Assembly (NCBI GenBank): GCA_011634665.1 | Contig: WAEK01000005.1 | Span: forward strand, 2,179,001-2,243,000 | DNA from: Mortierella sp. BCC40632 | Lineage: Eukaryota > Mortierellomycota > Mortierellomycetes > Mortierellales > Mortierellaceae | Reading direction: 5' to 3' | Length of the DNA stretch: 64,000 nt | In this document: in pieces, positions 63,229 through 64,000 of the stretch | Position numbering within the stretch: the stretch's first letter is position 1 | Layout of the letters: each line of letters begins with the position of its first letter | Made by a program: the position numbers and the translations under genes | The notes under the pieces: generated by a model | The model's input: only the letters and a program-made list of their open reading frames with translations | Databases searched by the model: none | What the model was told of the DNA's origin: nothing

Positions 63229-63530
63229 AGAGAACTTTCGGCATGTCCTCAATTCTATTAAGAGAGTTTGCTCCTCTTTTTTGGGGGAAGGGGGAGGGGG
63301 GAATAGAGAGAAAAGAAAAAGAAAAAAGGTAGACGTGGTCATACCCAGGGGGAGTGATTAGCCTGGCGAATCACCCTTGTTGTGGGGTGAGGAAAGAGAG
63401 GGAAGCCGACAAATGTGCCACGTACTGCCCGAGAAAGAGGAGAGAGAATGAGAGAGAAAAGAGCGGCGAGTGAAGTGAAGAGAGAGCGAGTGGGTGATCA
63501 GAAGGAAAATGGAAAACTGTAAAAAGCAGT

Positions 63531-63561
63531 CCTCCTCCTCCTCCTCCTCCTCCTCCTCCTC
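63531..63561. repeat. (TCC)10 trinucleotide repeat
   Basis: About ten TCC units; they create Gly-Gly or Ser-Ser ORFs on either strand that are not supported as genes. Confidence 0.9.
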
Positions 63562-64000
63562 TCTTCTTCGCAGCAGGGCTCACCTCCTGCCTACCTGCTG
63601 GTCTTTCTCTCCCCACTTTTTTGTGTTTCCTGATCTCATCTCTTCTCAGGCCATCTTCTGTTCACTCTCCCAGGACTCTTTTCTCTCGTTCTCTGTCTCT
63701 CTCTCTTTCTCTCTTTCTCCTTCGCCTTCTCTCTGCTACCCGCTGTCTGCAACCCATGTAAGCATGTGGACCCTCCCAAAGCCCAGATGCCATCTCCGGA
63801 ACCATCAGAGGGATTCTCTCCTCCTCCCTTCCTCCTCCCCCTCAACCAGCCCCTCATTCAACGTTTTTTTTTTTTTTTTTTTTTTTTTTTATAGAGCTCT
63901 TTCCTGTTCCATCCTCTCAGTTGCATTCCTCGGGGCTACAGAGCGTCCATCAACCTCTTTTCACTCTATTCCTCCATCTTGTGGACAAAGACAGGGCACA

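Larger units (their letters stand above)
62546..64000. other. Right-edge gene-free region
   Basis: It contains GA repeats (62557-62588, 63186-63226), A runs (62624-62670), a (TCC)n tract (63531-63561) and a T30 run (63863-63891). Pyrimidine-rich sequence toward the edge could be the leader of a gene beyond the window. Confidence 0.5.

Overview
This window is nuclear DNA of a filamentous fungus. Genes are split by short GT-AG introns (roughly 60-430 bp, one near 1 kb) with CTAAC/CTRAY-like branch sites. Leaders are pyrimidine-rich, and long poly(A), poly(T), (GA)n and (CA)n runs are abundant. The gene set (mitochondrial ATP synthase beta, eL18, Bfr1, Pex7, TFIIF-alpha, an F-box giant, GPI-anchored wall proteins) fits an early-diverging fungus, most likely Mortierellomycotina or a related Mucoromycota lineage. 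That placement is inferred from protein style and intron structure, not from a search.

Layout, left to right: 2-oxoglutarate/Fe(II) oxygenase of the isopenicillin-N-synthase-like family (+, 2882-4574); ribosomal protein eL18 (-, 5473 to beyond 6668, start codon in a detached upstream exon); Bfr1-like mRNP protein (-, 9854-11782); ATP synthase beta (+, 14922-17451) with a 997-bp first intron carrying an A47-(GA)n tract; peroxisomal-type acyl-CoA oxidase (+, 17784-20324), tail-to-tail with a 2131-residue F-box protein (-, 20411-26935); short-chain dehydrogenase/reductase (+, 29543-30745); Kre9/Knh1-like GPI-anchored protein (-, 31852-32806); secreted cysteine-containing protein (-, 35192-35773); PEX7 (+, 37099-39032); four-finger C2H2 transcription factor (-, 39889-42605); about 13 kb with no convincing gene (42606-55976); serine/glutamine-rich coiled-coil protein (-, 55977-58229); TFIIF-alpha/Tfg1 (+, 59912-62545); and about 1.4 kb of gene-free DNA at the right edge.

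Functional links: the acyl-CoA oxidase carries an N-terminal match to the PTS2 peroxisomal signal, and the PTS2 receptor PEX7 lies 17 kb away. The oxidase is also unusual because the residue aligned with the family's catalytic glutamate is glycine, and because it ends in a Rab-like Cys-x-Cys tail. The two secreted or wall proteins form a loose pair on one strand. The remaining genes are housekeeping genes without an evident joint pathway. I found no tRNA or rRNA gene, no transposon with a recognisable coding region, no CRISPR array, and no multi-gene system I would call new. The strongest oddities are in the acyl-CoA oxidase and the F-box giant.
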